Below are positions 26,727 through 35,594 of a stretch of 64,000 nt of DNA, piece after piece (the stretch's first letter is position 1; every line of letters begins with the position of its first letter). Source of the stretch: Kluyvera sp047971185 (GTDB lineage Bacteria > Pseudomonadota > Gammaproteobacteria > Enterobacterales > Enterobacteriaceae). Location: contig NZ_JBKDZH010000006.1 in assembly GCF_047971185.1 (NCBI RefSeq), positions 1 through 64,000 on the forward strand. The letters run 5' to 3'. A program made the translations under genes and the position numbers. The notes beneath the pieces were generated by a model. The model did no database searches, was not told the origin of the DNA, and worked only from the letters and a program-made list of their open reading frames with translations.

Positions 26727-26740
26727 GTTTAACGATAAAC
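26727..26740 (+). promoter_or_regulatory. Operator O2 of the LacI-type regulator
   Basis: GTTTAACGATAAAC differs from O1 at one base, with its centre 33 bp from that of O1 (about three helical turns), so two repressor dimers would bind the same face. It lies before the regulator's likely start and implies autoregulation. Confidence 0.65.
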
Positions 26741-26784
26741 TCAGCCGTCAATATCGAACAGGAAAGACAAGAAATATAAACGCA

Positions 26785-27861
26785 ATGAATATAAAAAATA
26801 AAAACACATCGTCTGACATATACAAGAATCAAAAACCAGAGAAAATAACGATAAAATCATTAGCTAGAGAAATGGGAATATCCCACACCACCATTTCAAA
26901 TGCCTGGAATAATCCCGAGAAGCTCTCCGCGGAGCTGCGTGAACGTATTTTAGATTATGCGAAGACGATCGGCTTTCAGGGACCGGATAAACTGGCGCGC
27001 GCGCTGCGAACGGGGAAATCAGACACCATCGGCGTGATCTTTAATGATTCGATGAGCTATGTGTTTATCGATCCCCACGACATTAAGCTGATGCGCGGGA
27101 TTGCCGTGCGCTGCGAAGCGCAGAGCATCAATCTGGTGCTGATTCCGCTGCGCAAAGGCGCCTCGAACAAAACGCCGTCGCTGACCACGCTGGTTGACGG
27201 CTATATCCTCAACGCGACGCACAATAGCGCGGCGGTCATCCAGCAAACGCTCGCGCGCCAGCTGCCGGTGGTCACCCTCGACTTTCAGCTGCCGCAGTAC
27301 AGCAGCGTATCCATTGATAACGCCAGCGCGATGCGCGATATCGCCAGATATTTAATCGCAAAAGGGCACCGCCGCTTCGGCATTATCGCCTTTTCCTCGC
27401 GGCCCGGCGCGCAGGGAATGCGCCATCTTGAGCGCGCCGTCTCAGGCGATAACACGCTGATGCTGACGCGCGTCAACGCCTGCCGCGAGGTGTTTCTCCA
27501 GCAGGCTATTCCACTCAGCGACTGCTGGCTGTACGAAACGCAGCACGATGAACAGCACGGCGAGCTGGCCGCCGAGGCGCTGCTCACCGCCCACCCCGAA
27601 CTTAGCGCGCTGATCTGCCTTTCCGACCGCTTTGCGCTCGGCGCGGTGAACTACTGCCAGCGCCAGCATCTCGCTATTCCGCAGCAGGTCGCCATCACCG
27701 GCTTCGACAATATTTTGCCCGAAGTGAACGGTATCGGCCTGACCACCATTGCTCAGGATGCCGAACGCAAAGGCGAGATTGCCGTGGAATTACTCCTGAA
27801 CAGCGGGCCAATAACCCACTATGCGCTGGAATATCAGCTCATTGTGCGCGAGACGGCCTGA
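26785..27861 (+). CDS. LacI-family transcriptional regulator of the sugar locus
   Basis: The N-terminal helix-turn-helix (ITIKSLAREMGISHTTISNAWNNPEKLS) includes the hinge-side helix typical of LacI proteins. A periplasmic-binding-protein-like ligand domain follows (TIGVIFNDS; VDGYILNAT; VSIDNASAMRDIARYLIAKGHRRFGII; ITGFDNI). I start it at ATG 26785 (about 358 residues) because a longer frame from 26692 would translate through both operators; no strong ribosome-binding site decides this. The DNA-binding helix is less usual than the common TVSRVLN form. The 5' part is AT-rich. It probably senses the imported sugar or mannose phosphate. Confidence 0.88.
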   Translation: MNIKNKNTSSDIYKNQKPEKITIKSLAREMGISHTTISNAWNNPEKLSAELRERILDYAKTIGFQGPDKLARALRTGKSDTIGVIFNDSMSYVFIDPHDIKLMRGIAVRCEAQSINLVLIPLRKGASNKTPSLTTLVDGYILNATHNSAAVIQQTLARQLPVVTLDFQLPQYSSVSIDNASAMRDIARYLIAKGHRRFGIIAFSSRPGAQGMRHLERAVSGDNTLMLTRVNACREVFLQQAIPLSDCWLYETQHDEQHGELAAEALLTAHPELSALICLSDRFALGAVNYCQRQHLAIPQQVAITGFDNILPEVNGIGLTTIAQDAERKGEIAVELLLNSGPITHYALEYQLIVRETA

Positions 27862-27890
27862 ATACAGATGGCTCAACAGAAGAGTGGATT

Positions 27891-29279
27891 ATGGATGAAC
27901 TGACCTGTTTTAAAGCTTATGACATTCGCGGTGAAGTGGGCGTTACGCTCACGTCGGATATTGCCTTTCGTATTGGCCGCGCCTACGCCGCGTGGCGACA
28001 TCCGCGACGCGTGGTGGTCGGCGGCGATATCCGTCTGAGTTCGGAGACGCTCAAAGCAGCGCTCACCGAGGGGCTTATCGCCAGCGGCGTTGACGTGATT
28101 GATATCGGGCTGTGCGGAACGGAAGAGATCTATTTCGCCACCCGCGAGCTGAGGACCGACGGCGGCATTCAGGTCACCGCCAGCCATAACCCCGCCCAGT
28201 ACAACGGTATGAAGCTGGTTCGCGAACAGGCCCGCCCCATCAGTAACGACAACGGCCTGCTGGAGATTAAAGCGCTCGCCGAGCAAAATATCTTCTCGCC
28301 GATCGTGCATCGCGGCAGTCTGCTGCCGTTTGATAACCGCCCTGCCTGGGTCAACTGCCTGCTGCGTTTTGTTGAGCATCCGCCGCTTCGCCCGCTGCGT
28401 ATCGTCACTAATGCCGGGCACGGCACCGTCGGGCCTGCGCTCGACGCGCTCGCCGATGGGCTAGCGCGAGCGGGCATTGCGGTTGAGTTTATTCGCCTTC
28501 ACCACCGGCCAGACGGCCATTTTCCTGCGGGCGTGCCCAACCCGATGCTGGCGGAAAACCGCCTCGTTACCCAGCAGGGAGTGATCGACCATCAGGCCGA
28601 TTTCGGCATCGCCTGGGACGGCGATTTCGACCGCTGCTTTTTCTTTGACGAGCGCGGCCGCTTTATTGAGAGCTACTATCTGGTCGGCCTGTTCGCCCAG
28701 CACTTCCTGCAACGCGTCCCCGGCAGCCGCATCATTCTCGACCCGCGCCTGACGTGGAATACGCTGGACGTTGTCACCCGCAGCGGCGGAACCCCGGTCA
28801 TCAGCAAAACCGGCCACGCGTTTATCAAAGCGCGGATGCGCGAAGAAGACGCCGTTTACGGCGGCGAAATGAGCGGCCATCACTACTTCCGCGAGTTTGG
28901 CTACTGCGACAGCGGCATGATTCCGCTGGTCTTGATGCTGCAAATCATCGGCAACAGCAGTCAGCCGCTTTCACAGCGGATTGCCGATGCGCAGGCCCGT
29001 TATCCCGTTTCCGGCGAGATCAATCTGACCATCGACGATCCGGCGGCGATCCTGCAACGCGTCGACGCACACTACTCATCCTCCGCCGCACAGCGCGATG
29101 ACTGCGACGGCCTGAGCCTCGACTTCGCCGACTGGCGTTTTAACCTACGCGCCTCCAACACCGAGCCTCTGCTACGACTCAACGTCGAAACGCGCGGCGA
29201 CACCGCCCTGCTTGCCGAAAAGACCGATGAAGTACTAACGCTTATTGCCGCCCAGCGCAGCGTGAAGGAGATGCTATGA
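27891..29279 (+). CDS. Phosphomannomutase / phosphoglucomutase family enzyme
   Basis: The 462-residue alpha-D-phosphohexomutase of the ManB/CpsG type interconverts mannose-1-phosphate and mannose-6-phosphate. All four active-site loops are present: catalytic Ser loop TASHNPAQYNGMK (near residue 100), Mg loop DGDFDRC (near 245), sugar-selectivity loop GGEMSGHHYF (near 325, the GEMSGH form shared by mannose- and glucose-phosphate enzymes) and phosphate loop RASNTEPLLRL. It lies 30 bp after the LacI gene and overlaps the ATPase gene by ATGA. In this locus a catabolic role is likely: GH130-derived mannose-1-phosphate to mannose-6-phosphate. No GDP-mannose synthesis gene (manC) is adjacent, which argues against a cell-surface role. 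Confidence 0.9.
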   Translation: MDELTCFKAYDIRGEVGVTLTSDIAFRIGRAYAAWRHPRRVVVGGDIRLSSETLKAALTEGLIASGVDVIDIGLCGTEEIYFATRELRTDGGIQVTASHNPAQYNGMKLVREQARPISNDNGLLEIKALAEQNIFSPIVHRGSLLPFDNRPAWVNCLLRFVEHPPLRPLRIVTNAGHGTVGPALDALADGLARAGIAVEFIRLHHRPDGHFPAGVPNPMLAENRLVTQQGVIDHQADFGIAWDGDFDRCFFFDERGRFIESYYLVGLFAQHFLQRVPGSRIILDPRLTWNTLDVVTRSGGTPVISKTGHAFIKARMREEDAVYGGEMSGHHYFREFGYCDSGMIPLVLMLQIIGNSSQPLSQRIADAQARYPVSGEINLTIDDPAAILQRVDAHYSSSAAQRDDCDGLSLDFADWRFNLRASNTEPLLRLNVETRGDTALLAEKTDEVLTLIAAQRSVKEML

Positions 29280-30346
29280 CCGCCCTGTCTCTCAGTAATA
29301 TCCACAAGAAATATGACAAAACCACCATTATTGAAAATCTGTCGCTGGACATTGCCTCCGGCGAATTTATTGTGCTGGTTGGCCCCTCGGGCTGCGGCAA
29401 GTCAACGCTGCTGCGGATGATCGCCGGGCTGGAAATGCCCGATAACGGCAAGCTGATGATGGGCGATAAAGACGTCACCCATCTGGCCGCCGGGAAACGC
29501 AGCCTGTCGATGGTATTTCAGTCCTACGCCCTCTATCCGCATATGACGGTGCGGGAAAATCTCTCCTTCGGCCTGCGCAATATTCGCACCCCGCCCGCCG
29601 AAATTGAACGGCGGATAGCCGACGCCGCTGCCATGCTTAAGCTCGATGAAATGCTGGATCGGCTGCCGCAAAACCTCTCCGGCGGCCAGCGTCAGCGCGT
29701 GGCGATTGGCCGTTCTATCGTGCAGCAGCCGGAGCTGTTTTTATTTGACGAGCCGCTGTCGAACCTGGATGCCGCCCTGCGCGTGGAGATGCGCCAGGAA
29801 ATCCAGCAGCTGCACAATACGCTGAAAAACACCATGATCTACGTGACCCACGATCAGGTGGAGGCCATGACCCTCGCCGACCGTATCGTGGTGCTGTATA
29901 AGGGCAAAATCGAGCAGGTCGGTACGCCGCTGGAGCTGTATAACACTCCGGCTAACCTGTTTGTCGCCGAATTTATCGGTACGCCGAAAATCAATATGCT
30001 GCCCGCCGTCTGGCGTCAGGGGGCGCTGCATATTGCCGAGGACATTATCTTCCCGCTCTCACGGCAGCCGCAGGGGGTACGTGAAGGCGACAAAATATTC
30101 GTCGCCATTCGCCCCGAGCATATGCAGTATCAGCAGCCCGGCGATTTTAGCCTTCGCGGCCGTACCCGGCTGTGCGAGCTACAGGGCGACTCAACGCTGG
30201 TGTGGCTGGAGATTGCCGGGCAGTCCGTATGTCTGAAATCGTTCCAGCAGCTGAGTTTTCCGGCGCAAAGCCCGCTGACCTTAACCGTGCAGGAATCTCA
30301 TCTTCATCTCTTTGATTCAATTGGCAAACGCGTTATTTTTTCCTGA
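29276..30346 (+). CDS. Sugar ABC transporter ATP-binding protein (MalK/UgpC type)
   Basis: The 356-residue ATPase has Walker A GPSGCGKST (near residue 37), the Q-loop in MVFQSYALYPHM, signature LSGGQRQR, Walker B LFLFDEPLSNLD and the switch His (YVTHDQ). A C-terminal TOBE domain follows (IRPEHM near 275). It starts inside the mutase stop (ATGA) and closes the rightward operon regulator-mutase-ATPase. As the only ATPase in the locus, it should energise the permeases made from the leftward operon. A terminator follows directly. Confidence 0.93.
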   Translation: MTALSLSNIHKKYDKTTIIENLSLDIASGEFIVLVGPSGCGKSTLLRMIAGLEMPDNGKLMMGDKDVTHLAAGKRSLSMVFQSYALYPHMTVRENLSFGLRNIRTPPAEIERRIADAAAMLKLDEMLDRLPQNLSGGQRQRVAIGRSIVQQPELFLFDEPLSNLDAALRVEMRQEIQQLHNTLKNTMIYVTHDQVEAMTLADRIVVLYKGKIEQVGTPLELYNTPANLFVAEFIGTPKINMLPAVWRQGALHIAEDIIFPLSRQPQGVREGDKIFVAIRPEHMQYQQPGDFSLRGRTRLCELQGDSTLVWLEIAGQSVCLKSFQQLSFPAQSPLTLTVQESHLHLFDSIGKRVIFS

Positions 30347-30352
30347 ACAATG

Positions 30353-30378
30353 CCCCCGCACCGCGGGGGTATTCTTTG
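30353..30378 (+). terminator. Terminator of the rightward sugar operon
   Basis: Perfect 7-bp GC stem CCCCCGC / GCGGGGG with a 3-base loop, then TATTCTTT, 7 bp after the ATPase stop. Confidence 0.8.
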
Positions 30379-30484
30379 AATCCCATCACAATCATCGCAT
30401 TCCCCTTTTCCCTTTTTCCTGCCGACGGCTAAATTAGTAACTCATCCGACCACATAACAATAATTTCACATACTGGACATCCTT

Positions 30485-32503
30485 ATGAGCTATCCGTCGC
30501 TGTTCGCCCCGCTCGATCTGGGTTTTACCCAGCTGAAAAACCGTGTGCTGATGGGTTCGATGCATACCGGGCTGGAGGAGTATCCCGACGGCGCCGAACG
30601 GCTGGCGGCCTTCTACGCCGAACGCGCACGCCACGGCGTGGCGCTGATCGTCAGCGGCGGCATCGCGCCGGACCCTACCGGCGTGGGGATGGCGGGCGGC
30701 GCGATGCTCAACGATGCCAGCCAGCTGCCGCATCACCGCACTATCACCGACGCGGTACATCAGGAAGGCGGCAAAATCGCCCTGCAAATTCTGCATACCG
30801 GCCGCTACAGCTACCAGCCCAATCTGGTCGCCCCTTCCGCACTACAGGCGCCGATCAACCGCTTCACGCCGCAGGCGCTAAGCCATGAGCAGATTCTGGC
30901 GCTGATCGACGACTTCGCCCGCTGCGCCCAGCTGGCGCGGGAAGCGGGCTACGACGGCGTGGAAGTCATGGGCTCGGAAGGCTACCTGATTAACGAATTT
31001 CTCGCCGCGCGTACCAACCTGCGCGACGACCAGTGGGGCGGCGAGTACGCCAACCGGATGCGCTTTGCCGTCGAGGTGGTGCGCGCGGTGCGCCAGCGCG
31101 TGGGCAAGGACTTTATTATTATCTACCGCCTGTCGATGCTCGACCTCGTCGATAACGGCAGCACGTTCGACGAAACCGTCCGGCTGGCGCAGGCCATTGA
31201 AGCCGCGGGGGCAACCCTCATCAACACCGGTATCGGCTGGCACGAGGCGCGGATCCCAACCATCGCCACGCCGGTGCCGCGCGGCGCGTTTAGCTGGGTA
31301 ACGCGCAAGCTGAAAGGCCTGGTGACGATCCCACTGGTCACCACCAACCGGATTAACGATCCGCAGGTGGCGGATGACATTCTGGCGCGCGGCGACGCCG
31401 ATATGGTGTCGATGGCGCGCCCATTCCTCGCCGACGCCGAGCTGCTGTCAAAAGCGCAGTCGGGGCGGGCCGATGAGATCAATACCTGCATCGGCTGTAA
31501 CCAGGCCTGCCTGGATCAGATCTTTGTCGGCAAGGTCACCTCATGCCTGGTTAATCCACGCGCCTGCCATGAAACCAAAATGCCGATCGTCCCTGCCGCA
31601 GTGCGGAAAAGTCTGGCCGTTGTCGGTGCAGGCCCGGCGGGGCTGGCCTTTGCGATCAATGCCGCCGCGCGCGGTCATCATGTCACCTTGTTTGACGCCA
31701 ACGCCGAGATCGGCGGGCAGTTTAATATCGCTAAACAGATCCCCGGCAAAGAAGAGTTTTACGAAACGCTGCGCTATTACCGCCGGATGATCGACGTCAC
31801 CGGTGTGACGTTGAGGTTGAATCATCGCGTCACCGCAGACGATCTGCTCAACGCTGATGAAACGATCCTCGCAACCGGGATCACCCCGCTTACACCGCCT
31901 ATTGAAGGCATTGATCACCCAAAAGTTCTGACCTATCTGGACGTGCTGCGCGATAAAGCGCCGGTTGGCCAGCGGGTGGCGATTATCGGCTGCGGCGGCA
32001 TCGGCTTTGATACCGCCATGTACCTCAGCCAGCCGGGTGAGGCCACCAGCCAGAATATCGCCGGGTTCTGCGCGGAATGGGGCATTGATACCAGTTTGCA
32101 GCAGGCGGGCGGCCTGCGTCCGGAAGGGCCGCATCTGGCGCGTAGCCCGCGACAGATTGTGATGCTCCAGCGCAAAGCCAGTAAACCGGGCGAAGGATTA
32201 GGCAAAACCACCGGCTGGATCCACCGTACCACCCTGCTCTCGCGCGGCGTGAAGATGATCCCGGCGGTCAGCTATCAGAAAATTGACGATGCGGGGCTAC
32301 ACGTTGAGATTAATGGAGAGTATCAGTTACTGGCGGTTGATAACGTGATTATCTGCGCCGGACAGGAGCCTAATCGCGCGCTGGCGGAACCGCTACGGGC
32401 GAGGGGTAAAACGGTGCACTTAATTGGCGGCAGCGACGTGGCGGGCGAGCTGGATGCGCGGCGGGCGATTGCGCAGGGGACCACGCTAGCGTTGGACATT
32501 TAG
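30485..32503 (+). CDS. fadH: 2,4-dienoyl-CoA reductase (NADPH)
   Basis: FadH reduces 2,4-dienoyl-CoA during beta-oxidation of fatty acids with even-position double bonds. At 672 residues it has the E. coli length. The N-terminal Old Yellow Enzyme barrel binds FMN and substrate (GYDGVEVMGSEGYLINEF). The 4Fe-4S cluster motif is CIGCNQACLD with later Cys (TSCLVNPRAC, near 335-355). FAD (VVGAGPAGLAFAINAAA) and NADPH (VAIIGCGGIGFDTA) Rossmann motifs follow. It is a single gene after the sugar locus, as it follows ygjK in E. coli. Confidence 0.96.
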   Translation: MSYPSLFAPLDLGFTQLKNRVLMGSMHTGLEEYPDGAERLAAFYAERARHGVALIVSGGIAPDPTGVGMAGGAMLNDASQLPHHRTITDAVHQEGGKIALQILHTGRYSYQPNLVAPSALQAPINRFTPQALSHEQILALIDDFARCAQLAREAGYDGVEVMGSEGYLINEFLAARTNLRDDQWGGEYANRMRFAVEVVRAVRQRVGKDFIIIYRLSMLDLVDNGSTFDETVRLAQAIEAAGATLINTGIGWHEARIPTIATPVPRGAFSWVTRKLKGLVTIPLVTTNRINDPQVADDILARGDADMVSMARPFLADAELLSKAQSGRADEINTCIGCNQACLDQIFVGKVTSCLVNPRACHETKMPIVPAAVRKSLAVVGAGPAGLAFAINAAARGHHVTLFDANAEIGGQFNIAKQIPGKEEFYETLRYYRRMIDVTGVTLRLNHRVTADDLLNADETILATGITPLTPPIEGIDHPKVLTYLDVLRDKAPVGQRVAIIGCGGIGFDTAMYLSQPGEATSQNIAGFCAEWGIDTSLQQAGGLRPEGPHLARSPRQIVMLQRKASKPGEGLGKTTGWIHRTTLLSRGVKMIPAVSYQKIDDAGLHVEINGEYQLLAVDNVIICAGQEPNRALAEPLRARGKTVHLIGGSDVAGELDARRAIAQGTTLALDI

Positions 32504-32513
32504 TTCATTGCCC

Positions 32514-32560
32514 GGAGTCGGTGCTCTCGCACCTCGTCCGGGCTACAACCCAGCTATCGT
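32514..32560. repeat. REP-like palindrome between fadH and rlmG
   Basis: CCCGGAGTCGGTG ... CCTCGTCCGGGCTAC resembles the Y/Z-type REP found in Klebsiella and Enterobacter (CCCGG...CCGGGCTAC). The flanking genes converge, so it may also act as a terminator. Confidence 0.55.
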
Positions 32561-32561
32561 A

Positions 32562-33698
32562 TTAGCGACGACGCCCCAGCTTCACCGCTTTCAGAATCAC
32601 AAACTTATTATTCGTGGCGATGGTTTCACAGTTGCCGAAAATCTTCTTCAGCTTGTGGAAATAGTCGAGGTGACGGTTGGCCACGATATACAGCTCGCCG
32701 TTGATCTTCAGGCAGCGGCGGGCGTGGTGGAACATCTCCCAGGCGATATTATCGGTCAGCGCGTGCTTCTGGTGGAACGGCGGGTTACAGAACACTGCGT
32801 TGAAGCGGAACGGCTCGACGCCGGAGAGCGCGTTGTTGATCATAAACTCGCTGCGGTCCAGCGCGTCCGGCAGGTTGGTCTCGACGTTCAGGCGGCTGGA
32901 GGCGACCGCCATCGGCGATTCATCAACGAATACCACGCTTGCCTCTGGGTTTTTCGCCAGCAGCGTCATGCCCAGCACGCCGTTGCCACAGCCGAGGTCG
33001 ACAATCTCCCCTTCCAGATTTTCCGGCAGATACTGCATAAAGAAGCGCGCACCGATATCCAGCCCGGTTCGGGAGAAGACGTTGGCGTGGTTGTGGATGG
33101 TCCAGTCGGTGCCTTCCAGCTTCCAGCTCAGCATCTGCGCGGTATCGGCCAGTTCAGGTTTAGTGAAGGTGCCGTTAATCAGACGCGCTTTTTTCCACGC
33201 CAGCGTGGTGGTGGTCGGGCCAAGCACCTTCTCGAACAGCTCCAGCGTGGAGGTGTGAATATCGCGGGCCTTGGCACCGGCGATAATACGCGTTTGCGGC
33301 GTCACCACTTCGCGCAGCGCGCGCAGCTGCTGCTCCAGCAGGGCCATGGTTTTGGGAATTTTAATCAGCACCACGCCCGGCGCCTGCGGGTATTCCGCGG
33401 TGCTGTCGAGGAACTTCACGCTCGACTCGGCAATGTCGTTATGGCGCAGGTTTTCACGGGTCGCCAGCTCGCTTAAGTAGGAGTCGCCAATGCTGTACGG
33501 CGTATGCTCCGCTAACGCGCAGGCCAGCGCGCCGAAAGTATCATTCAGGATCAGCACCGGGCCGCTAATTTCGGTATCGTCCAGCTGTTGCAGCAGATAT
33601 TCATCCGCCGCTTCCCACGCCAGCAGCGGGTTAACGTCGTCCGTCTCCGGGAAACGTTTTAGTGTCAGTGAACGGAAACCGTTGTCTGTGTGGCTCAT
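32562..33698 (-). CDS. rlmG: 23S rRNA (guanine1835-N2)-methyltransferase
   Basis: RlmG uses SAM to methylate G1835 of 23S rRNA. The start at 33696-33698 follows AGGAGGGC and gives the conserved N-terminus MSHTDNGFRSLTL, 378 residues as in E. coli. The C-terminal Rossmann domain has motif I VDLGCGNGVLGM and the catalytic NPPF (FCNPPFHQKHA) of N2-guanine methylases; the N-terminal half is the degenerate duplicate domain. It is divergent from ygjP. Confidence 0.95.
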   Translation of the reverse strand: MSHTDNGFRSLTLKRFPETDDVNPLLAWEAADEYLLQQLDDTEISGPVLILNDTFGALACALAEHTPYSIGDSYLSELATRENLRHNDIAESSVKFLDSTAEYPQAPGVVLIKIPKTMALLEQQLRALREVVTPQTRIIAGAKARDIHTSTLELFEKVLGPTTTTLAWKKARLINGTFTKPELADTAQMLSWKLEGTDWTIHNHANVFSRTGLDIGARFFMQYLPENLEGEIVDLGCGNGVLGMTLLAKNPEASVVFVDESPMAVASSRLNVETNLPDALDRSEFMINNALSGVEPFRFNAVFCNPPFHQKHALTDNIAWEMFHHARRCLKINGELYIVANRHLDYFHKLKKIFGNCETIATNNKFVILKAVKLGRRR

Positions 33699-33781
33699 CG
33701 GCCCTCCTGAATGGTAAAATTTCGGCTTATCCCTGAAAAGGGTGCGTGAGTATACACTTTTTATGATTGGCATGGGTGAAG

Positions 33782-34282
33782 ATGAACCAACTAACTTACC
33801 TCCAGGGCTACCCGGAACACCTGCTTTCTCAGGTGAGAACGCTGATTGCCGAGCAGCGTCTGGGCGCGGTACTGGAAAAACGCTATCCGGGTACCCACGA
33901 TTACGCCACCGATAAAGCGCTCTGGCAGTACACCCAGGATCTCAAAAGCCAGTACCTGCGCAACGCGCCGCCGATCAATAAAGTGATGTACGACAATAAG
34001 ATCCACGTCTTGAAAAACGCGCTGGGGCTGCATACCGCCGTGTCGCGGGTGCAGGGCGGCAAGCTGAAGGCCAAAGCGGAGATCCGCGTGGCCACCGTGT
34101 TTCGCAACGCGCCGGAAGCCTTTCTGAAGATGATTGTGGTGCATGAGCTGGCGCATTTAAAAGAGAAGGACCATAACAAAGCGTTCTACCAGCTATGCTG
34201 TCATATGGAGCCGCAGTATCACCAGCTGGAGTTTGATACCCGCCTTTGGCTGACGCATTTATCGTTAAATCAAACTGCGTAG
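33782..34282 (+). CDS. ygjP: YgjP-type UTP pyrophosphatase / SprT-like metal-dependent protein
   Basis: The protein is 166 residues from the ATG at 33782, matching E. coli YgjP (MNQLTYLQGYPEHLL). It carries the zinc-binding HELAHLKEKDH motif near residue 118 (DUF45/WLM family). E. coli YgjP has been reported to hydrolyse UTP; the fold is metalloprotease-like. Highly conserved stretch NKVMYDNKIHVLKNALGLHTAVSRVQGG. The promoter lies in the 83-bp gap shared with rlmG. Confidence 0.92.
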   Translation: MNQLTYLQGYPEHLLSQVRTLIAEQRLGAVLEKRYPGTHDYATDKALWQYTQDLKSQYLRNAPPINKVMYDNKIHVLKNALGLHTAVSRVQGGKLKAKAEIRVATVFRNAPEAFLKMIVVHELAHLKEKDHNKAFYQLCCHMEPQYHQLEFDTRLWLTHLSLNQTA

Positions 34283-34354
34283 CAGTGCACTGTCTTTGTC
34301 ATAAAGACATGATACATTGGCGAAAGATCCCCTTTATGGAGCCCAAAGGCATTT

Positions 34355-35341
34355 ATGATACGTTTCGCTGTGATTGGCACAAACTGGATCACCCGCCAGT
34401 TTGTCGATGCCGCCCATGAGACCGGCAAATATAAGCTCACCGCCGTCTACTCCCGCAGCCTGGAACAGGCGCAAAGCTTCGCTAATGATTATCCCGTTGA
34501 GCATCTCTTCACCTCATTAGAGGCGATGGCGCAAAGCGATGAAATTGATGCGGTGTATATTGCCAGCCCGAACTCGCTGCACGCGCCGCAAACCGAGCTG
34601 TTTCTGCGCCATAAAAAACACGTTATCTGCGAGAAGCCGCTGGCCTCCAATATTGTCGAAGCCGAGCGGGTCATTGCCGCGGCGCGGGAAAATCAGGTGG
34701 TGCTGTTCGAAGCGTTCAAAACCGCCAGCCTGCCGAACTTCCAGCTGCTCCAGCAGACGCTACCGAAGCTTGGCCAGCTTCGCAAAGCGTTTATCAACTA
34801 CTGCCAGTACTCCTCGCGCTACCAGCGCTATCTCGACGGCGAAAATCCGAACACCTTTAACCCGGCCTTCTCCAACGGCTCGATTATGGATATCGGTTTT
34901 TACTGCCTGGCCTCGGCCATCGCGCTGTGGGGCGAGCCGCAGCAGATTCAGGCCTCCGCCAGCCTGCTGGAGAGCGGCGTGGATGCCCACGGCGTGGTGA
35001 TGCTCGATTACGGTGACTTCAGCGTAACGCTACAACACTCAAAAGTCAGCGACTCGACCCTGCCGAGCGAAATTCAGGGGGAAGCGGGCGCGCTGGTGAT
35101 CGAGAAAATCTCGGAATGCCAGAAGGTTTGCTTCGTGCCGCGCGGCAGCAAAGCGCAGGATCTCAGCCAGCCGCAGCATATTAATACTATGCTGTATGAA
35201 GCCGAGGAGTTTGCGCGCCTGGTCGAAAACAACGAAGTTGAGCACCCGGGGCTTGAAGTCAGCCGTATTACCGCCAAAGTTCAGACCGAGATCCGTCGCC
35301 AGACCGGCGTCGTGTTCCCGGCGGATGCGCCTGCTGCGTAA
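34355..35341 (+). CDS. ygjR: Gfo/Idh/MocA-family oxidoreductase YgjR
   Basis: A 328-residue NAD(P)-dependent oxidoreductase. The N-terminal Rossmann fold begins IRFAVIGTNWITRQFVDAA, and the catalytic EKP motif is present (HVICEKPLASN, near residue 92-100). The C-terminal half is the Gfo/Idh substrate domain (GSIMDIGFYCLASAIALWGEP). The substrate of YgjR is unknown. It is a single gene; a hairpin follows at 35365-35385. Confidence 0.93.
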   Translation: MIRFAVIGTNWITRQFVDAAHETGKYKLTAVYSRSLEQAQSFANDYPVEHLFTSLEAMAQSDEIDAVYIASPNSLHAPQTELFLRHKKHVICEKPLASNIVEAERVIAAARENQVVLFEAFKTASLPNFQLLQQTLPKLGQLRKAFINYCQYSSRYQRYLDGENPNTFNPAFSNGSIMDIGFYCLASAIALWGEPQQIQASASLLESGVDAHGVVMLDYGDFSVTLQHSKVSDSTLPSEIQGEAGALVIEKISECQKVCFVPRGSKAQDLSQPQHINTMLYEAEEFARLVENNEVEHPGLEVSRITAKVQTEIRRQTGVVFPADAPAA

Positions 35342-35364
35342 AGCAACGTAAACAGAGATTGTCG

Positions 35365-35397
35365 GCCATTGACGAAATCAATGGCCTGTCATATTTT
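35365..35397 (+). terminator. ygjR terminator-like hairpin
   Basis: Perfect 8-bp stem GCCATTGA / TCAATGGC with a 5-base loop, then CTGTCATATTTTGTT; a weak T-run. It immediately precedes the alx leader. Confidence 0.55.
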
Positions 35398-35512
35398 GTT
35401 ACGTGCAAAGGGGAGTAACTTCCTTGTCGGTGGATCGTCATTACGATACGTGCAAAACCGTATCCGGTCGCCGGGCAACGAAAAAGGAATGCGTCAGCGC
35501 ATTCTTTTTTTG
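35398..35512 (+). ncRNA. yybP-ykoY manganese riboswitch (PRE / sraF) of alx
   Basis: The leader has the conserved blocks of the family (GCAAAGGGGAGTA, GTCGGTGGATCGTCAT, CCGGTCGCCGGGCAACGA) and ends in a hairpin GAATGCG / CGCATTC with seven T (35487-35511). In E. coli this element senses Mn(II) and alkaline pH and switches alx expression. Two more hairpins lie between it and the gene. Confidence 0.88.
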
Positions 35513-35521
35513 TTGTAAGTG

Positions 35522-35594
35522 AGACCTTGCCGGAAGGCGAGGTCTATGCATAAAAAGCAACGGCTATCGTCTTCTGACGTTAGCCGTTTTTTTA
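35522..35594 (+). promoter_or_regulatory. Secondary hairpin and second terminator in the alx leader
   Basis: First a 10-bp stem AGACCTTGCC / GGCGAGGTCT (one G-U pair, GGAA loop). Then a 12-bp stem AACGGCTA-t-CGT / ACG-t-TAGCCGTT with a hexaloop and a seven-T run ending 18 bp before the alx ATG. It looks like a tandem termination control after the riboswitch. Confidence 0.7.

Noticed and set aside
26692..26784. A 31-codon upstream extension of the LacI-type regulator
   Set aside because: It would be translated from within the palindromic operators and has no LacI-family sequence; the DNA-binding domain begins after 26850.
32508..33476. A 322-codon open frame antisense to rlmG
   Set aside because: It is opposite a highly conserved methyltransferase; no start signal and no family match.
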